This document shows, piece by piece, positions 27,495 to 35,217 of a stretch of DNA of 43,946 bases. The stretch is from contig NZ_BANT01000045.1 in NCBI RefSeq assembly GCF_000333015.1, positions 1 through 43,946 on the forward strand, read 5' to 3'. The position numbers and the translations under genes are program-made. The stretch is from Gordonia hirsuta DSM 44140 = NBRC 16056. GTDB taxonomy: Bacteria; Actinomycetota; Actinomycetes; Mycobacteriales; Mycobacteriaceae. The notes under the pieces were generated by a model, which did no database searches, was not told where the DNA came from, and worked only from the letters and a program-made list of their open reading frames with translations. Each line of letters starts with the position of its first letter. Position 1 is the stretch's first letter.

Positions 27495-29843
27495 CTAGAA
27501 CGGTGGTGGGTCGTCGTCGGTGGGTGGGGTGGGGTCGGTGTTGTTTTTGGTGAGTCGTTCGCGGCGGTTGGCGGCGCGTTCGGCGCGGCGGCGGGCGTGT
27601 TTGTTGGCGGTGCGGCTGCGGCCGGCGCGTTCGGGGCTGTGGCGCCAGGTGCCGTTGGGGGTGTGGCCGGTGTGGTGGGAGTGGTCGTCGGGGCCGTAGC
27701 GGTGGGCGCAGCGTAGTGCGGCCAGGCTGGGGAACAGCCACTGGTTGGGGGCGGTGGTCTGGGTGGTGATGCCGTACAGACTCATCGCGCTTTGGTAGCG
27801 GCCGTGTTCGTCGATCCAGAGTTCGTCGAGGAATCCGTCGAGGCTGGTTTTGATCAGGTGGTGGAACCGGCATTTGGGCAGCAGGTTGCATAAGCAGGTG
27901 GGTCCACCGGCTTGGGGGCAGATGTTGTCGTATTCGGCGACGTGGTCCAGGTCGCAGGAGAAGGCCGGGCGTTCACAGCCGGGGATCGAGCAGGTTCCCC
28001 ACAGGAAACGGGCGATCAGGGCGGTGACGGTGGTGGGCCGGTAGCCGTCGGCGGGGCGGGCGGTGTGAGTCAGGACCCGTTCGGGTCGGCGGCAGGCGGC
28101 CACGGTCAGGAAATGGTCCAGATCGGCGATCCAGGCCTGTTGTTGCTTCTCGATCCGTTCCCAGTCGATCCCGATCTGGGATTCCTCCAGGTCACGGCAC
28201 CATTGCCAGGTGCCGTCGGTCTCGGCCGTAGCGATCATCGCGGTCAACTCGGCGTCTCCGTCCCAGCGCCGCCACATCGCGGCCAGCCGGATCTGCTCGG
28301 GATCATCATCAGGCCCCAGATCGGTGAACAACGGACGTCGTTGTTCAGGGGGAACCCACCCCGGATCGGGCCCGTCATCGATCGCCCGCTGCTGAGCGGC
28401 AGCGAACTCCGGATCATCGGGCTCGCCGGGCCAATCAGCCCAACGCTGGGCCTCATCTGGGCCTTCCAGAGCATCGGGGGCCGGCGGGCCGGCAGGGCCT
28501 GCGGCATCACCGGGATCAGGCCCCCGCGGCCGACCAGAACCACCCGGACCGTCGGGCCCACCAGGACCGCCCGGACCGCCAGGGCCGCCAGGGCCGCCAG
28601 GCTCATCCGGACTGTCCGGACCGCCAGGCTCATCCGGACTGTCCGGTCCGTCTGGTCCGTCGGGGTCGTCTGGTCCGTCGGGCCCGTCGGGGTCGTCGAA
28701 CTCGTCAGGGTCGTCAAACTCGTCTGGATCGTCGAACTCGTCGGGGTCGTCGAACTCGTCGGGGTCGTCGGGGTCGTCGAATTCGTCGGGGTCGTCGACG
28801 TCGATGGGGTCGGGTTCGCAGGTTTCGCACAGGTCGTTCAGATCGTGCCGGACGATGGTGGCGTCGGGGCGTTCGGCCAACTCACGGGAATGGTCGGCGG
28901 AGATGACACCGTATCCGTCGAGGTAACCGGGAACGTTCGCCCCGTCCAGAGCGGCCGAATCGACGATCACGTGCACCATCAACCGGGCCGCGACCGGATC
29001 GATCTGCGTCACCTCCACACCGGCGACACAATCCTGGCGGCCGCAGGCGCACCCGAATTTCTGCCCGGTGACCCGGGCGATGACCGCCGCCGACCGCTGC
29101 TCACCGGTACTACGCCCGTCATGGGCACATAACCGGCCGATCACCGCATCGACAGCTGCGACCGCCAACCGCACGTCCTCGGCCCGGGCCACCACCGTCA
29201 ACTCAGCCAACCCGTCCCCCACACCCCGAGTCCGCACCCCCCGGCGCGCCAGCGCTGCCTGCCGGCGGCGCCGCGCCGAATCCGGATCAAGCCGCACCGC
29301 CACCTGAGTGGCCAGATTGGTGATGGCCCCCTCACTCAACACACCCCCGCCGCCGACGATCCCCAGGATCTGGGCGGCGATCTGTTCATCGACCAACGCC
29401 ATCTTCCACGAATCACCGATCAACTCGGTGGCCACCACGATCCGATGGAACCGGCGCCGATCGATATGCCCCGAACGCAGCAATCCCGCCACCGACGGCA
29501 ACCGATGCCGAGCCGCCAACGCATCCTCAGCCAGCATCCGGCCCTGATACTCGGTACCGGCCAGATACTGCTGCAAACACAACACCGCCCGCGCCGTCAC
29601 ATCCAGCACCTTCAAATCCGCACCGGCCAGCTTCTCCCGCGCTACCCGCCCGTATTCCCGGTCGATCACCGACAACGCCAACTGGAACAGTTTCCAATCC
29701 AGATAACACTGCCCGTTCTTAGCCGCATGAATCTGCCCGGCCACCTGCTCCTGAGACAACCCGGACACATCCTCAGCAGCCGGCCCCACCCCACCAGCAG
29801 ACAGATCCGCCGACGACCACGCCGACGCCGCGAAACCCGCCAC
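27495..29843 (-). CDS. DUF222 / HNH endonuclease (13E12-repeat family) protein
   Basis: The 782-residue protein has an N-terminal DUF222 domain (about residues 20-340) and a C-terminal HNH domain (coded near 27840-28000) with CSIPGC, LDHV, N and C-x2-C/HH elements around CNLLPKCRFHHLIKT. Such 13E12-type genes are repeated in mycobacteria and suspected mobile; the function is not established. Between the domains lies an unusual insert (about residues 348-466) of DDPDEF units and Gly/Pro/Asp repeats, so it is longer than many relatives. The basic tail is Arg-rich. The GTG start is preferred because a GGGGGTGAG purine stretch precedes it. Two LexA-like boxes lie upstream. It separates the chelatase from cobO. 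Confidence 0.87.
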   Translation of the reverse strand: MAGFAASAWSSADLSAGGVGPAAEDVSGLSQEQVAGQIHAAKNGQCYLDWKLFQLALSVIDREYGRVAREKLAGADLKVLDVTARAVLCLQQYLAGTEYQGRMLAEDALAARHRLPSVAGLLRSGHIDRRRFHRIVVATELIGDSWKMALVDEQIAAQILGIVGGGGVLSEGAITNLATQVAVRLDPDSARRRRQAALARRGVRTRGVGDGLAELTVVARAEDVRLAVAAVDAVIGRLCAHDGRSTGEQRSAAVIARVTGQKFGCACGRQDCVAGVEVTQIDPVAARLMVHVIVDSAALDGANVPGYLDGYGVISADHSRELAERPDATIVRHDLNDLCETCEPDPIDVDDPDEFDDPDDPDEFDDPDEFDDPDEFDDPDEFDDPDGPDGPDDPDGPDGPDSPDEPGGPDSPDEPGGPGGPGGPGGPGGPDGPGGSGRPRGPDPGDAAGPAGPPAPDALEGPDEAQRWADWPGEPDDPEFAAAQQRAIDDGPDPGWVPPEQRRPLFTDLGPDDDPEQIRLAAMWRRWDGDAELTAMIATAETDGTWQWCRDLEESQIGIDWERIEKQQQAWIADLDHFLTVAACRRPERVLTHTARPADGYRPTTVTALIARFLWGTCSIPGCERPAFSCDLDHVAEYDNICPQAGGPTCLCNLLPKCRFHHLIKTSLDGFLDELWIDEHGRYQSAMSLYGITTQTTAPNQWLFPSLAALRCAHRYGPDDHSHHTGHTPNGTWRHSPERAGRSRTANKHARRRAERAANRRERLTKNNTDPTPPTDDDPPPF
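28540..28800 (-). repeat. Coding minisatellite in the DUF222-HNH gene
   Basis: From about 28690 to 28800 an 18-nt unit is repeated about five times, giving the hexapeptide DDPDEF on the minus strand; from about 28540 to 28690 it changes into Gly-Gly-Pro and Pro-Asp repeats. The units are in frame and diverge only at scattered third positions. Confidence 0.85.
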
Positions 29844-29867
29844 CAGTTCTCACCCCCAAACCAATAC

Positions 29868-29883
29868 TAGAACTCTAGTTCGA
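29868..29883. promoter_or_regulatory. LexA-like (SOS) box 1
   Basis: TAGAAC-TCTA-GTTCGA matches 11 of the 12 fixed bases of the mycobacterial LexA box TCGAAC-N4-GTTCGA (from memory). It starts 25 nt before the DUF222-HNH GTG and overlaps a -10-like TAGTAT on the minus strand (29869-29864). The core ACTAGA-AC-TCTAGT (29866-29879) is also a perfect inverted repeat. Confidence 0.6.
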
Positions 29884-29933
29884 TTCCGTTATGACTAGAA
29901 TACGCCCGCCCACACACACCAGGCAAGGGAAAA

Positions 29934-29949
29934 TCGAAAGAACTTTCGA
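29934..29949. promoter_or_regulatory. LexA-like (SOS) box 2
   Basis: TCGAAAG-AA-CTTTCGA is a perfect 7-bp inverted repeat and matches 10 of the 12 fixed LexA-box bases. It lies 66 nt from box 1, centre to centre. Confidence 0.45.
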
Positions 29950-30122
29950 CAATCTGATACCCGCAAGTAGGGTTCTGAACAGCATGAACGTGTTCGCGAG
30001 GGTGCCCGGAATGATCGAGTCGAACGTCTACCGGAAAGGCGACGGGGAATCGATAGCGAGTCGGAGGGACAAACCAGGTGAGGGCGCAGCGGTCCGGATC
30101 CTGACCATGATTCCCGGCACAC

Positions 30123-30128
30123 TAGGCT
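30123..30128 (+). promoter_or_regulatory. Leaderless -10 element for cobO-cobB-dosS
   Basis: TAGGCT is followed by 6 nt and then ATG at 30135. Confidence 0.55.
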
Positions 30129-30134
30129 GACGCC

Positions 30135-30752
30135 ATGCCCAAAGGAGTTCCCGAGTCTGTCCCTGATGATGGTCTGACCACGCGCCAGCGGCGCAATCAA
30201 CCGGTGCTGGCGGTGAATACCGGTCCTGGGAAAGGTAAGTCCACGGCAGCCTTCGGAATGGCGTTGCGGGGGTGGAATGCAGGCTTGAATGTCGCCGTCT
30301 TCCAGTTCGTCAAAAGCGCGAAGTGGAAGGTCGGTGAGGAGAACGCCCTGCTGGCGCTCGGCCGAGTCCATGAGCAGACCGGTGAAGGCGCCCCCGTGCA
30401 GTGGCACAAGATGGGGCAGGGATGGTCCTGGATCCGACGTAGTGAAGAAGCGGAACAGGACCATGCCGCAGCGGCCCGCGCAGGTTGGGCGGAGATCGCA
30501 CGACGGATCGCGGCCGAAGAGCACGACTTCTATGTCCTCGACGAGTTCACCTATCCGCTGCATTGGGGCTGGATCGACGTCGATGAGGTCGTGGCCACGT
30601 TGCGTGAGCGGCCCGGCCGACAGCACGTCGTCATCACGGGGCGTTACGCGCCCGAGGCGCTGATCGAGGCGGCCGATCTGGTGACGGAGATGACCAAGAT
30701 CAAGCACCCGATGGACGCTGGCCGTAAGGGCCAGAAGGGAATCGAGTGGTAG
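30135..30752 (+). CDS. cobO: Cob(I)yrinic acid a,c-diamide adenosyltransferase
   Basis: CobO (BtuR type) attaches the 5'-deoxyadenosyl group to the cobalt of corrinoids using ATP. The 205-residue protein has the P-loop GPGKGKST (residues 30-37), FQFVKSAKWKVGEE, and the DEFTYPLHWGWID block, all typical of CobO. The last residues (KGQKGIEW) are conserved. Its stop overlaps the cobB start by 7 nt (cobB GTG at 30746), indicating a coupled pair. The promoter is the leaderless TAGGCT. Confidence 0.96.
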   Translation: MPKGVPESVPDDGLTTRQRRNQPVLAVNTGPGKGKSTAAFGMALRGWNAGLNVAVFQFVKSAKWKVGEENALLALGRVHEQTGEGAPVQWHKMGQGWSWIRRSEEAEQDHAAAARAGWAEIARRIAAEEHDFYVLDEFTYPLHWGWIDVDEVVATLRERPGRQHVVITGRYAPEALIEAADLVTEMTKIKHPMDAGRKGQKGIEW

Positions 30753-32131
30753 TACCGGCGGTCGTGATCGCTGCGCCGAGTTCGGGTAGCGGAAAGACGA
30801 CGGTCGCCACCGGGTTGATGGGAGCGCTGGCTGCCGCCGGCCATCGGGTAGCCCCGTTCAAGGTGGGGCCCGACTACATCGATCCGGGCTATCACGCGCT
30901 CGCCACCGGCAGGCCGGGCCGCAACCTTGATCCCAATCTGGTCGGCGAACACCGGATCGCTCCGCTGTTCGCCGCCGGTTCGCGCGGGGCGGACATCGCC
31001 GTCGTCGAAGGGGTGATGGGCCTGTTCGACGGTCGGATCACCGGTGAATCCGATGCGCTGGGGCTGGGATCGACCGCGCATGTGGCCACGCTGATCGGAG
31101 CCCCGGTGATCCTGGTCGTCGACGCCTCCGGGCATTCGCAGTCGCTAGCTGCGTTGCTGCAGGGTCTTGCCGGCTATTCACCACAGGTGCGGATGGCCGG
31201 GGTGATCCTGAACCGGGTCGGCTCCGACAGGCACGAACAGGTCCTGCGGCAGGCATGTGCACACGCCGGTCTCCCGGTCTTGGGGGCCTTGCGTCGTGAT
31301 CCGGCGATGACGGTGCCATCGCGGCATCTCGGGCTGATCCCGGCGGCCGAACGCCAGACCGATGCGATCGATACGGTCGCTGCGATGGCTGCGAAGGTCG
31401 GTGCGGCTCTTGACCTTCCGGCGCTGGTAGCCGCGGCTGGCACGGCCGCCGGGCGCAACGTCGTTCCGTGGTCCGCCGAAGACGAGATCGGTGAGACGGC
31501 AACCGGGGTGCGGCCGCAGATCGCGGTCGCCCGCGGCCCGGCGTTCACCTTCTCGTATGCCGAACACAGCGAGTTGCTGGTGGCGGCGGGCGCCGAGGTG
31601 GTGGGTTTCGATCCGCTCACCGAATCGCTCCCTGCCGCTACCGCGGGGCTGGTGATCGGCGGCGGATTCCCCGAGGCACACAGCGAGGCCCTCGGTGCGA
31701 ACGAGGCGCTGCGCACCGCGGTCACCGCCCATGTCGCTGCCGGGCGGCCGGTCCATGCCGAGTGCGCCGGACTGCTCTACCTGCAGCGCAGCCTCGATTC
31801 GGTTCCGATGGCCGCGGCGCTGCCCGGGCGCGCAGAGTTCACCCCGAAGTTGACGCTGGGCTACCGCGACGGGGTGGCCCTGGCAGAGTCGGTCCTGTTC
31901 GCCGCCGGCGAACGCGTCACCGGTCACGAATTCCACCGCAGCGTCGTGCACTGGGACCAACCGCCCGCGCCGGCATGGGGATGGCGGGGCGCCGACGGTG
32001 TGCCGACCGTCGACGGGGCTGTCGGCGGCGGTGTCCACGCTTCCTACTTGCATCTGCATCCGGCGGGATACCCTGCAGCCATCGCCCGCTTCGTGCGGGC
32101 GGCAGCGGCGACAGATCGGCCAGGGGAGTAG
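30746..32131 (+). CDS. cobB: Cobyrinic acid a,c-diamide synthase
   Basis: CobB amidates the a and c side chains of (hydrogeno)byrinic acid using glutamine and ATP. The 461-residue protein has the P-loop APSSGSGKTT near residue 10, KVGPDYIDPGYH, EGVMGLFDG and the C-terminal glutaminase domain with the Cys in HAECAGLLYL and the His in HASYLHLHP. It overlaps cobO by 7 nt and is followed 2 nt later by the DosS-like kinase start, so all three are likely on one transcript. Confidence 0.95.
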   Translation: MVVPAVVIAAPSSGSGKTTVATGLMGALAAAGHRVAPFKVGPDYIDPGYHALATGRPGRNLDPNLVGEHRIAPLFAAGSRGADIAVVEGVMGLFDGRITGESDALGLGSTAHVATLIGAPVILVVDASGHSQSLAALLQGLAGYSPQVRMAGVILNRVGSDRHEQVLRQACAHAGLPVLGALRRDPAMTVPSRHLGLIPAAERQTDAIDTVAAMAAKVGAALDLPALVAAAGTAAGRNVVPWSAEDEIGETATGVRPQIAVARGPAFTFSYAEHSELLVAAGAEVVGFDPLTESLPAATAGLVIGGGFPEAHSEALGANEALRTAVTAHVAAGRPVHAECAGLLYLQRSLDSVPMAAALPGRAEFTPKLTLGYRDGVALAESVLFAAGERVTGHEFHRSVVHWDQPPAPAWGWRGADGVPTVDGAVGGGVHASYLHLHPAGYPAAIARFVRAAAATDRPGE

Positions 32132-32133
32132 AC

Positions 32134-33876
32134 GTGGACGATGAGACGCACGATGAGCTGCGCGATGAGAACGGCGCCGGCTATGCGGACCTGACCGCGC
32201 AGCGGATGGCCCAAGGCGGCGCACCTGCATCCCCCGCGTCTGCCGCACTCAGCGCAGCCTTGGATGCGCTGACCTCGGCCAACACCGAACCGCGGGTGCT
32301 GCGCGATCTGCTCGAGGCGGTCCTGATGGTCGGGCAGGGGCTGGACCTGAACGAGTCGCTCCAGCGCATCACCGAGGTCGCCGCTTCGGTGCTGGATGCC
32401 CAGTACTGTGCGTTGGGTGTCCGCGGGCCGCACCGCGGGCTGCAGGCCTTCGTCTATACCGGGATTCCGCGGGAGGTGCGCGCCAAGATGGGCCGTCTGC
32501 CGGTGGGACGCGGCGTGCTGGGAGAACTGCTCGACCATCCCGAGGTTCTGCGGATCGAGCATCTGGGCGAGCATCCGGCATCGGTCGGCTTCCCCCCGCA
32601 CCACCCGCCGATGGACACCTTTCTGGGCGCACCCATCATCGTGCGCGGCGAACTCTTCGGCTCCATCTACCTCACCGAGAAGCAGCCTGCCGGCGGAGCC
32701 GAACCGGCAGAGGGTGCACCGGTACCGATGTTCACCCAGCAGGACGAACAGATCGTCTCGGTCTTGGCCGTCGCGGCAGGCATCGCCGTGGAGAATGCAC
32801 GGCTGTATGAGCGTCAGCGCGTCCGGCACCGCTGGATGGAGATCCTGGCCCACCGGGGCTCCGAGCCGATGGCCGGAGTGGCCCTGTCGGACACACTCAA
32901 CGGACTGTGCGCCGATGTGGCGGCCCTGACCGGTGCAGTGGACGTCTTCATCGTCACCTCCGATGCCGATGACCCGCACCTGCACGGGCACACCGGCGAG
33001 CCGGTCGACGCCAGCGAGATCGCCTGGCCGGGACTGTCCTTCAGCGTGAGCGAGGTCGACGCGGCCGGCGCGGAGTGGATGCGCGGGGGTGCGCGCTGGA
33101 AGACCGCCCAGCCGATGCAGCGCACGCCGGGAGATTTCGGTGCGATCGTCCTGACCCACCGCAAGCGCCCGTCCTGGGAGCCCGAGGAGATGGCCGGACT
33201 GGCCGGCGTGGCCCGTGTCGCCTCGCTGGCCGTGGCCTACGCCGAGCAACAACAGCTCGCGCGCGATCTGGAGATGTTGGAGGATCGCCATCGCATTGCT
33301 CGTGACCTGCACGATCACGTGATTCAACGGATCTTCGCGGTCGGCATGTCACTGCAGACCATGCAGGCGGCCCCGCAGGAGTTCGACCGCCGGGTGGCAC
33401 AGGTGATCGACGACTTGGATGCGACGATCGCTCAGATCCGCACCTCGATCTTCGATCTGCAGTCGGCGGCGATCGCCGATGCCGCGGTCACACTGCGACG
33501 CAAGGTGCTCGACATCGTCGCCGAACTGGCTCGGCACGCGCCGATCGTTCCGAGCGTGACCTTCTCCGGACCGGTCGACACACTGGTGCCGCATGCGCTG
33601 GCCACACATATCGAAGCGGTCCTGCGCGAAGGTCTATCCAATGCCCTGCGGCACTCCGGTGCCACTCGCATCGGGGTGCGTATCGCCGCCGGGGACGTCC
33701 TGACCGTCGAGGTCACCGACGACGGGATCGGTATCTCACCGCATGTGAACTACCGCGGACTGGACAATCTAACCCGACGGGCCGACGAGTGCGACGGTGT
33801 CTTCACCGTCGACACCACGCCGGGAGAGGGCACCCGGCTGATCTGGCAGGTCCCGCTCCCGGACTTCCCTGGATAA
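32134..33876 (+). CDS. dosS: DosS/DevS-like haem-GAF sensor histidine kinase
   Basis: The 580-residue protein has two GAF domains (about residues 55-200 and 220-360), a HisKA_3 dimerisation domain and a HATPase_c domain (about 490-578). GAF-A keeps the haem pocket of mycobacterial DosS: proximal His157 in PPHHPPMDTFLG and Tyr179 in SIYLTEK, 22 residues apart as H149/Y171 are in DosS (from memory). The phospho-acceptor is H393 in RDLHDHVIQR. So it is probably a gas or redox sensor acting on DosR. The GTG start follows CAGGGGAG by about 6 nt; the longer frame overlaps cobB. It lies 2 nt after cobB, an unusual location, and on the opposite strand from dosR. Confidence 0.9.
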   Translation: MDDETHDELRDENGAGYADLTAQRMAQGGAPASPASAALSAALDALTSANTEPRVLRDLLEAVLMVGQGLDLNESLQRITEVAASVLDAQYCALGVRGPHRGLQAFVYTGIPREVRAKMGRLPVGRGVLGELLDHPEVLRIEHLGEHPASVGFPPHHPPMDTFLGAPIIVRGELFGSIYLTEKQPAGGAEPAEGAPVPMFTQQDEQIVSVLAVAAGIAVENARLYERQRVRHRWMEILAHRGSEPMAGVALSDTLNGLCADVAALTGAVDVFIVTSDADDPHLHGHTGEPVDASEIAWPGLSFSVSEVDAAGAEWMRGGARWKTAQPMQRTPGDFGAIVLTHRKRPSWEPEEMAGLAGVARVASLAVAYAEQQQLARDLEMLEDRHRIARDLHDHVIQRIFAVGMSLQTMQAAPQEFDRRVAQVIDDLDATIAQIRTSIFDLQSAAIADAAVTLRRKVLDIVAELARHAPIVPSVTFSGPVDTLVPHALATHIEAVLREGLSNALRHSGATRIGVRIAAGDVLTVEVTDDGIGISPHVNYRGLDNLTRRADECDGVFTVDTTPGEGTRLIWQVPLPDFPG

Positions 33877-33927
33877 CCGTCTCTGGGCACCCTGCTGCAG
33901 TCGGTGCGTGACCGGCGAGTGGGACGG

Positions 33928-34431
33928 TCAACCCACAATCGTACGGCCGGTGACCTGGTCGGCCGGAAGGATGATCACCTGGCGGTCGTGCGCGGTCAGG
34001 ATGTGGACGAAACCGGGTGCGGTCTCGAGCACATAGCCATCGATGATGCCGTGGTCGCTGGTCGTGGTGATCTCTTCGTGGTCCATCCACGGCACATCGT
34101 CGATCACGGCCAGGCAGAGCACACCGATCACGGCGATCAGCGCGATCTGCTCGGTGGCGACGGTGGCCAGGCGGCGCAGGCGCGATGTTCGGGCGAACAG
34201 TTTGACCGTGACGACGAGCGCACCGACGCCAACTGCCCCCACCAAGGTCCACGGATTGCGGTAGGTGACGGTCATCGCGAAGGCGATCACCCCCATGGCG
34301 ACGGCGAACAGCAGTCCCACGACCGCGGCAGCGCCCAGTTCGATGTCCAGGCGCCGGAAGGAGGCCTGCGTCTGGTCGTCCTGCTGGTCGTCCTGCTGGT
34401 CGGAGACCGCCGGGCCGGCGCCGGTGCCCAC
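33928..34431 (-). CDS. Membrane protein, dosR operon partner, unknown function
   Basis: This 167-residue protein starts with a polar Gln/Asp stretch (residues 8-22), has three hydrophobic segments (about 31-55, 60-78 and 92-110) and a soluble C-terminal part of about 55 residues rich in His and Asp (PWMDHEEITTTSDHG, TAHDRQVII). I do not recognise the family. It starts 5 nt after the dosR stop on the same strand, so it is very probably co-transcribed with dosR. It converges on dosS. A role tied to the hypoxia response is inferred only from position. Confidence 0.75.
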   Translation of the reverse strand: MGTGAGPAVSDQQDDQQDDQTQASFRRLDIELGAAAVVGLLFAVAMGVIAFAMTVTYRNPWTLVGAVGVGALVVTVKLFARTSRLRRLATVATEQIALIAVIGVLCLAVIDDVPWMDHEEITTTSDHGIIDGYVLETAPGFVHILTAHDRQVIILPADQVTGRTIVG

Positions 34432-34436
34432 CGGTC

Positions 34437-35111
34437 TCAGCGCTGTCGTTCGCGGAGTTTGGTCGCCATCACCGCAACCTGGGTACGACGCTGCATATCC
34501 AGCTTCGCCAGGATGTGTGAGACGTAGTTCTTGATCGTCTTCTCGGCCAGGAACATCCGTTCGGCGATCTGCCGATTGGTCAATCCTTCGCCGATCAGAT
34601 GGAAGACCTCGCGCTCCTGACCGGTCAGCTCGGCCAGCGGGTCTTCCTTCTCTTTCTTGTCGTTACGCAGGCGGGCCAGCAGTGCCGCGGTACTGCGGTC
34701 GTCGAGCAGAGAGCCGCCCTGCCCGATGGTGCGGACCGCAGCGATCAGGTTCTGGCCGAGGATCTGCTTGAGGACGAAACCGGAGGCGCCGGCCAAGACG
34801 GCGGCGACGAGAGCATCGTCGTCGGCGTAACTGGTGAGCATCAGGCAGCGCAGATTCGCATCCCGCGAACGGACCTCGCGGCACAGCTCCACCCCGTTCC
34901 CGTCGGGCAGCCGCACATCGAGCACCGCAACGTCCGGGCGGGTGGCGGCGATCCCGGTGACGGCCTCTTTCACGGTGGCGGCCTCACCGACGATCTGCAG
35001 GTCACCGGCGGTGCCCAGGAGATCACGCAGGCCGCGTCGCACCAACTCGTGGTCGTCGACCAGGAACACTCGGATCGGTTTACCGGGAGTCGGTGCGGGC
35101 GGATTAGGCAT
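34437..35111 (-). CDS. dosR: DosR/DevR-like response regulator (NarL family)
   Basis: DosR is the transcription factor of the hypoxia/NO/CO dormancy response. The 224-residue protein has a receiver domain with acidic pocket D19, D20, phospho-acceptor D65 in VLDVRLPDG, the LTSYADD block and the late Lys in VLKQ, then a LuxR-type HTH. Recognition helix [14 protein letters not shown] and [18 protein letters not shown] closely match M. tuberculosis DosR, including the DNA-contact Lys/Asn. An extra 11 residues ([11 protein letters not shown]) extend the N-terminus. The start has TACCTT 6 nt upstream and is centred in a 14-bp palindrome. Confidence 0.95.
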   Translation of the reverse strand: MPNPPAPTPGKPIRVFLVDDHELVRRGLRDLLGTAGDLQIVGEAATVKEAVTGIAATRPDVAVLDVRLPDGNGVELCREVRSRDANLRCLMLTSYADDDALVAAVLAGASGFVLKQILGQNLIAAVRTIGQGGSLLDDRSTAALLARLRNDKKEKEDPLAELTGQEREVFHLIGEGLTNRQIAERMFLAEKTIKNYVSHILAKLDMQRRTQVAVMATKLRERQR

Positions 35112-35117
35112 GCCTAA
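35104..35117. promoter_or_regulatory. 14-bp perfect palindrome over the dosR start codon
   Basis: TTAGGCATGCCTAA is a perfect palindrome including the dosR ATG (35111-35109 on minus). It is followed by an 8-bp palindrome AGGTACCT (35119-35126) overlapping the -10. Confidence 0.55.
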
Positions 35118-35123
35118 AAGGTA
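35118..35123 (-). promoter_or_regulatory. Leaderless -10-like element for dosR
   Basis: On the minus strand this is TACCTT, followed by 6 nt and then ATG at 35111. Confidence 0.45.
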
Positions 35124-35164
35124 CCTGAAGGACCCGGCCGAGTCCCGACCGGAGACCCGGTGAG

Positions 35165-35184
35165 TTGGGGACCTTAGGCACTCT
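35165..35184. promoter_or_regulatory. DosR-box-like operator between dosR and desaturase
   Basis: TTGGGGACCTTAGGCACTCT agrees with the DosR consensus TTSGGGACTWWAGTCCCSAA (from memory) at 14 of 20 positions, with 12 of the first 13 matching. It lies about 53-72 nt before the inferred dosR transcript start and just upstream of the desaturase promoter (overlapping its -35 region). Confidence 0.6.
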
Positions 35185-35204
35185 ATTCACAGCCGCCCCA
35201 CGAC

Positions 35205-35210
35205 GATCAT
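35205..35210 (+). promoter_or_regulatory. Leaderless -10-like element for the desaturase
   Basis: GATCAT is followed by 7 nt and then ATG at 35218. The DosR-like box ends about 21 nt before it, overlapping the -35 position. Confidence 0.4.
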
Positions 35211-35217
35211 GAGAGCC

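Larger units (their letters stand above)
29884..30134. other. Intergenic region between the DUF222-HNH gene and cobO
   Basis: This 251-nt stretch is more AT-rich at its left end than the rest of the window. It holds LexA-like box 2 and the cobO -10-like TAGGCT. I looked for a cobalamin riboswitch and found no B12-box or conserved core. A 79-codon open frame (29891-30130) crosses it but has no recognisable product. Confidence 0.6.

Noticed and set aside
28690..28800. CRISPR-like repeat array
   Set aside because: The 18-nt units are contiguous, with no spacers, and lie in frame inside a coding gene.
27912..29132. 406-codon plus-strand frame opposite the DUF222-HNH gene, with Val-rich repeats
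   Set aside because: The repeats are the complement of the DDPDEF minisatellite; the minus-strand product has recognisable DUF222 and HNH domains.
30066..30083. Second DosR box upstream of cobO (GGGAC half-site)
   Set aside because: Only one half matches; the other half has no GTCCC.
29891..30130. 79-codon open frame crossing the DUF222-cobO gap
   Set aside because: No family, no ribosome binding site, and it covers the LexA-like box and the cobO -10. A degraded remnant cannot be excluded.
29884..30134. Cobalamin riboswitch before cobO
   Set aside because: I searched for the B12 box and conserved core and found neither. The leaderless-looking TAGGCT 6 nt before the ATG also argues against a long leader.
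33876..33928. Terminator between dosS and the convergent membrane gene (ACCGTC...GACGGT)
   Set aside because: Arms of only 6 bp separated by about 41 nt, and one arm lies in the membrane gene's stop; too weak to call.
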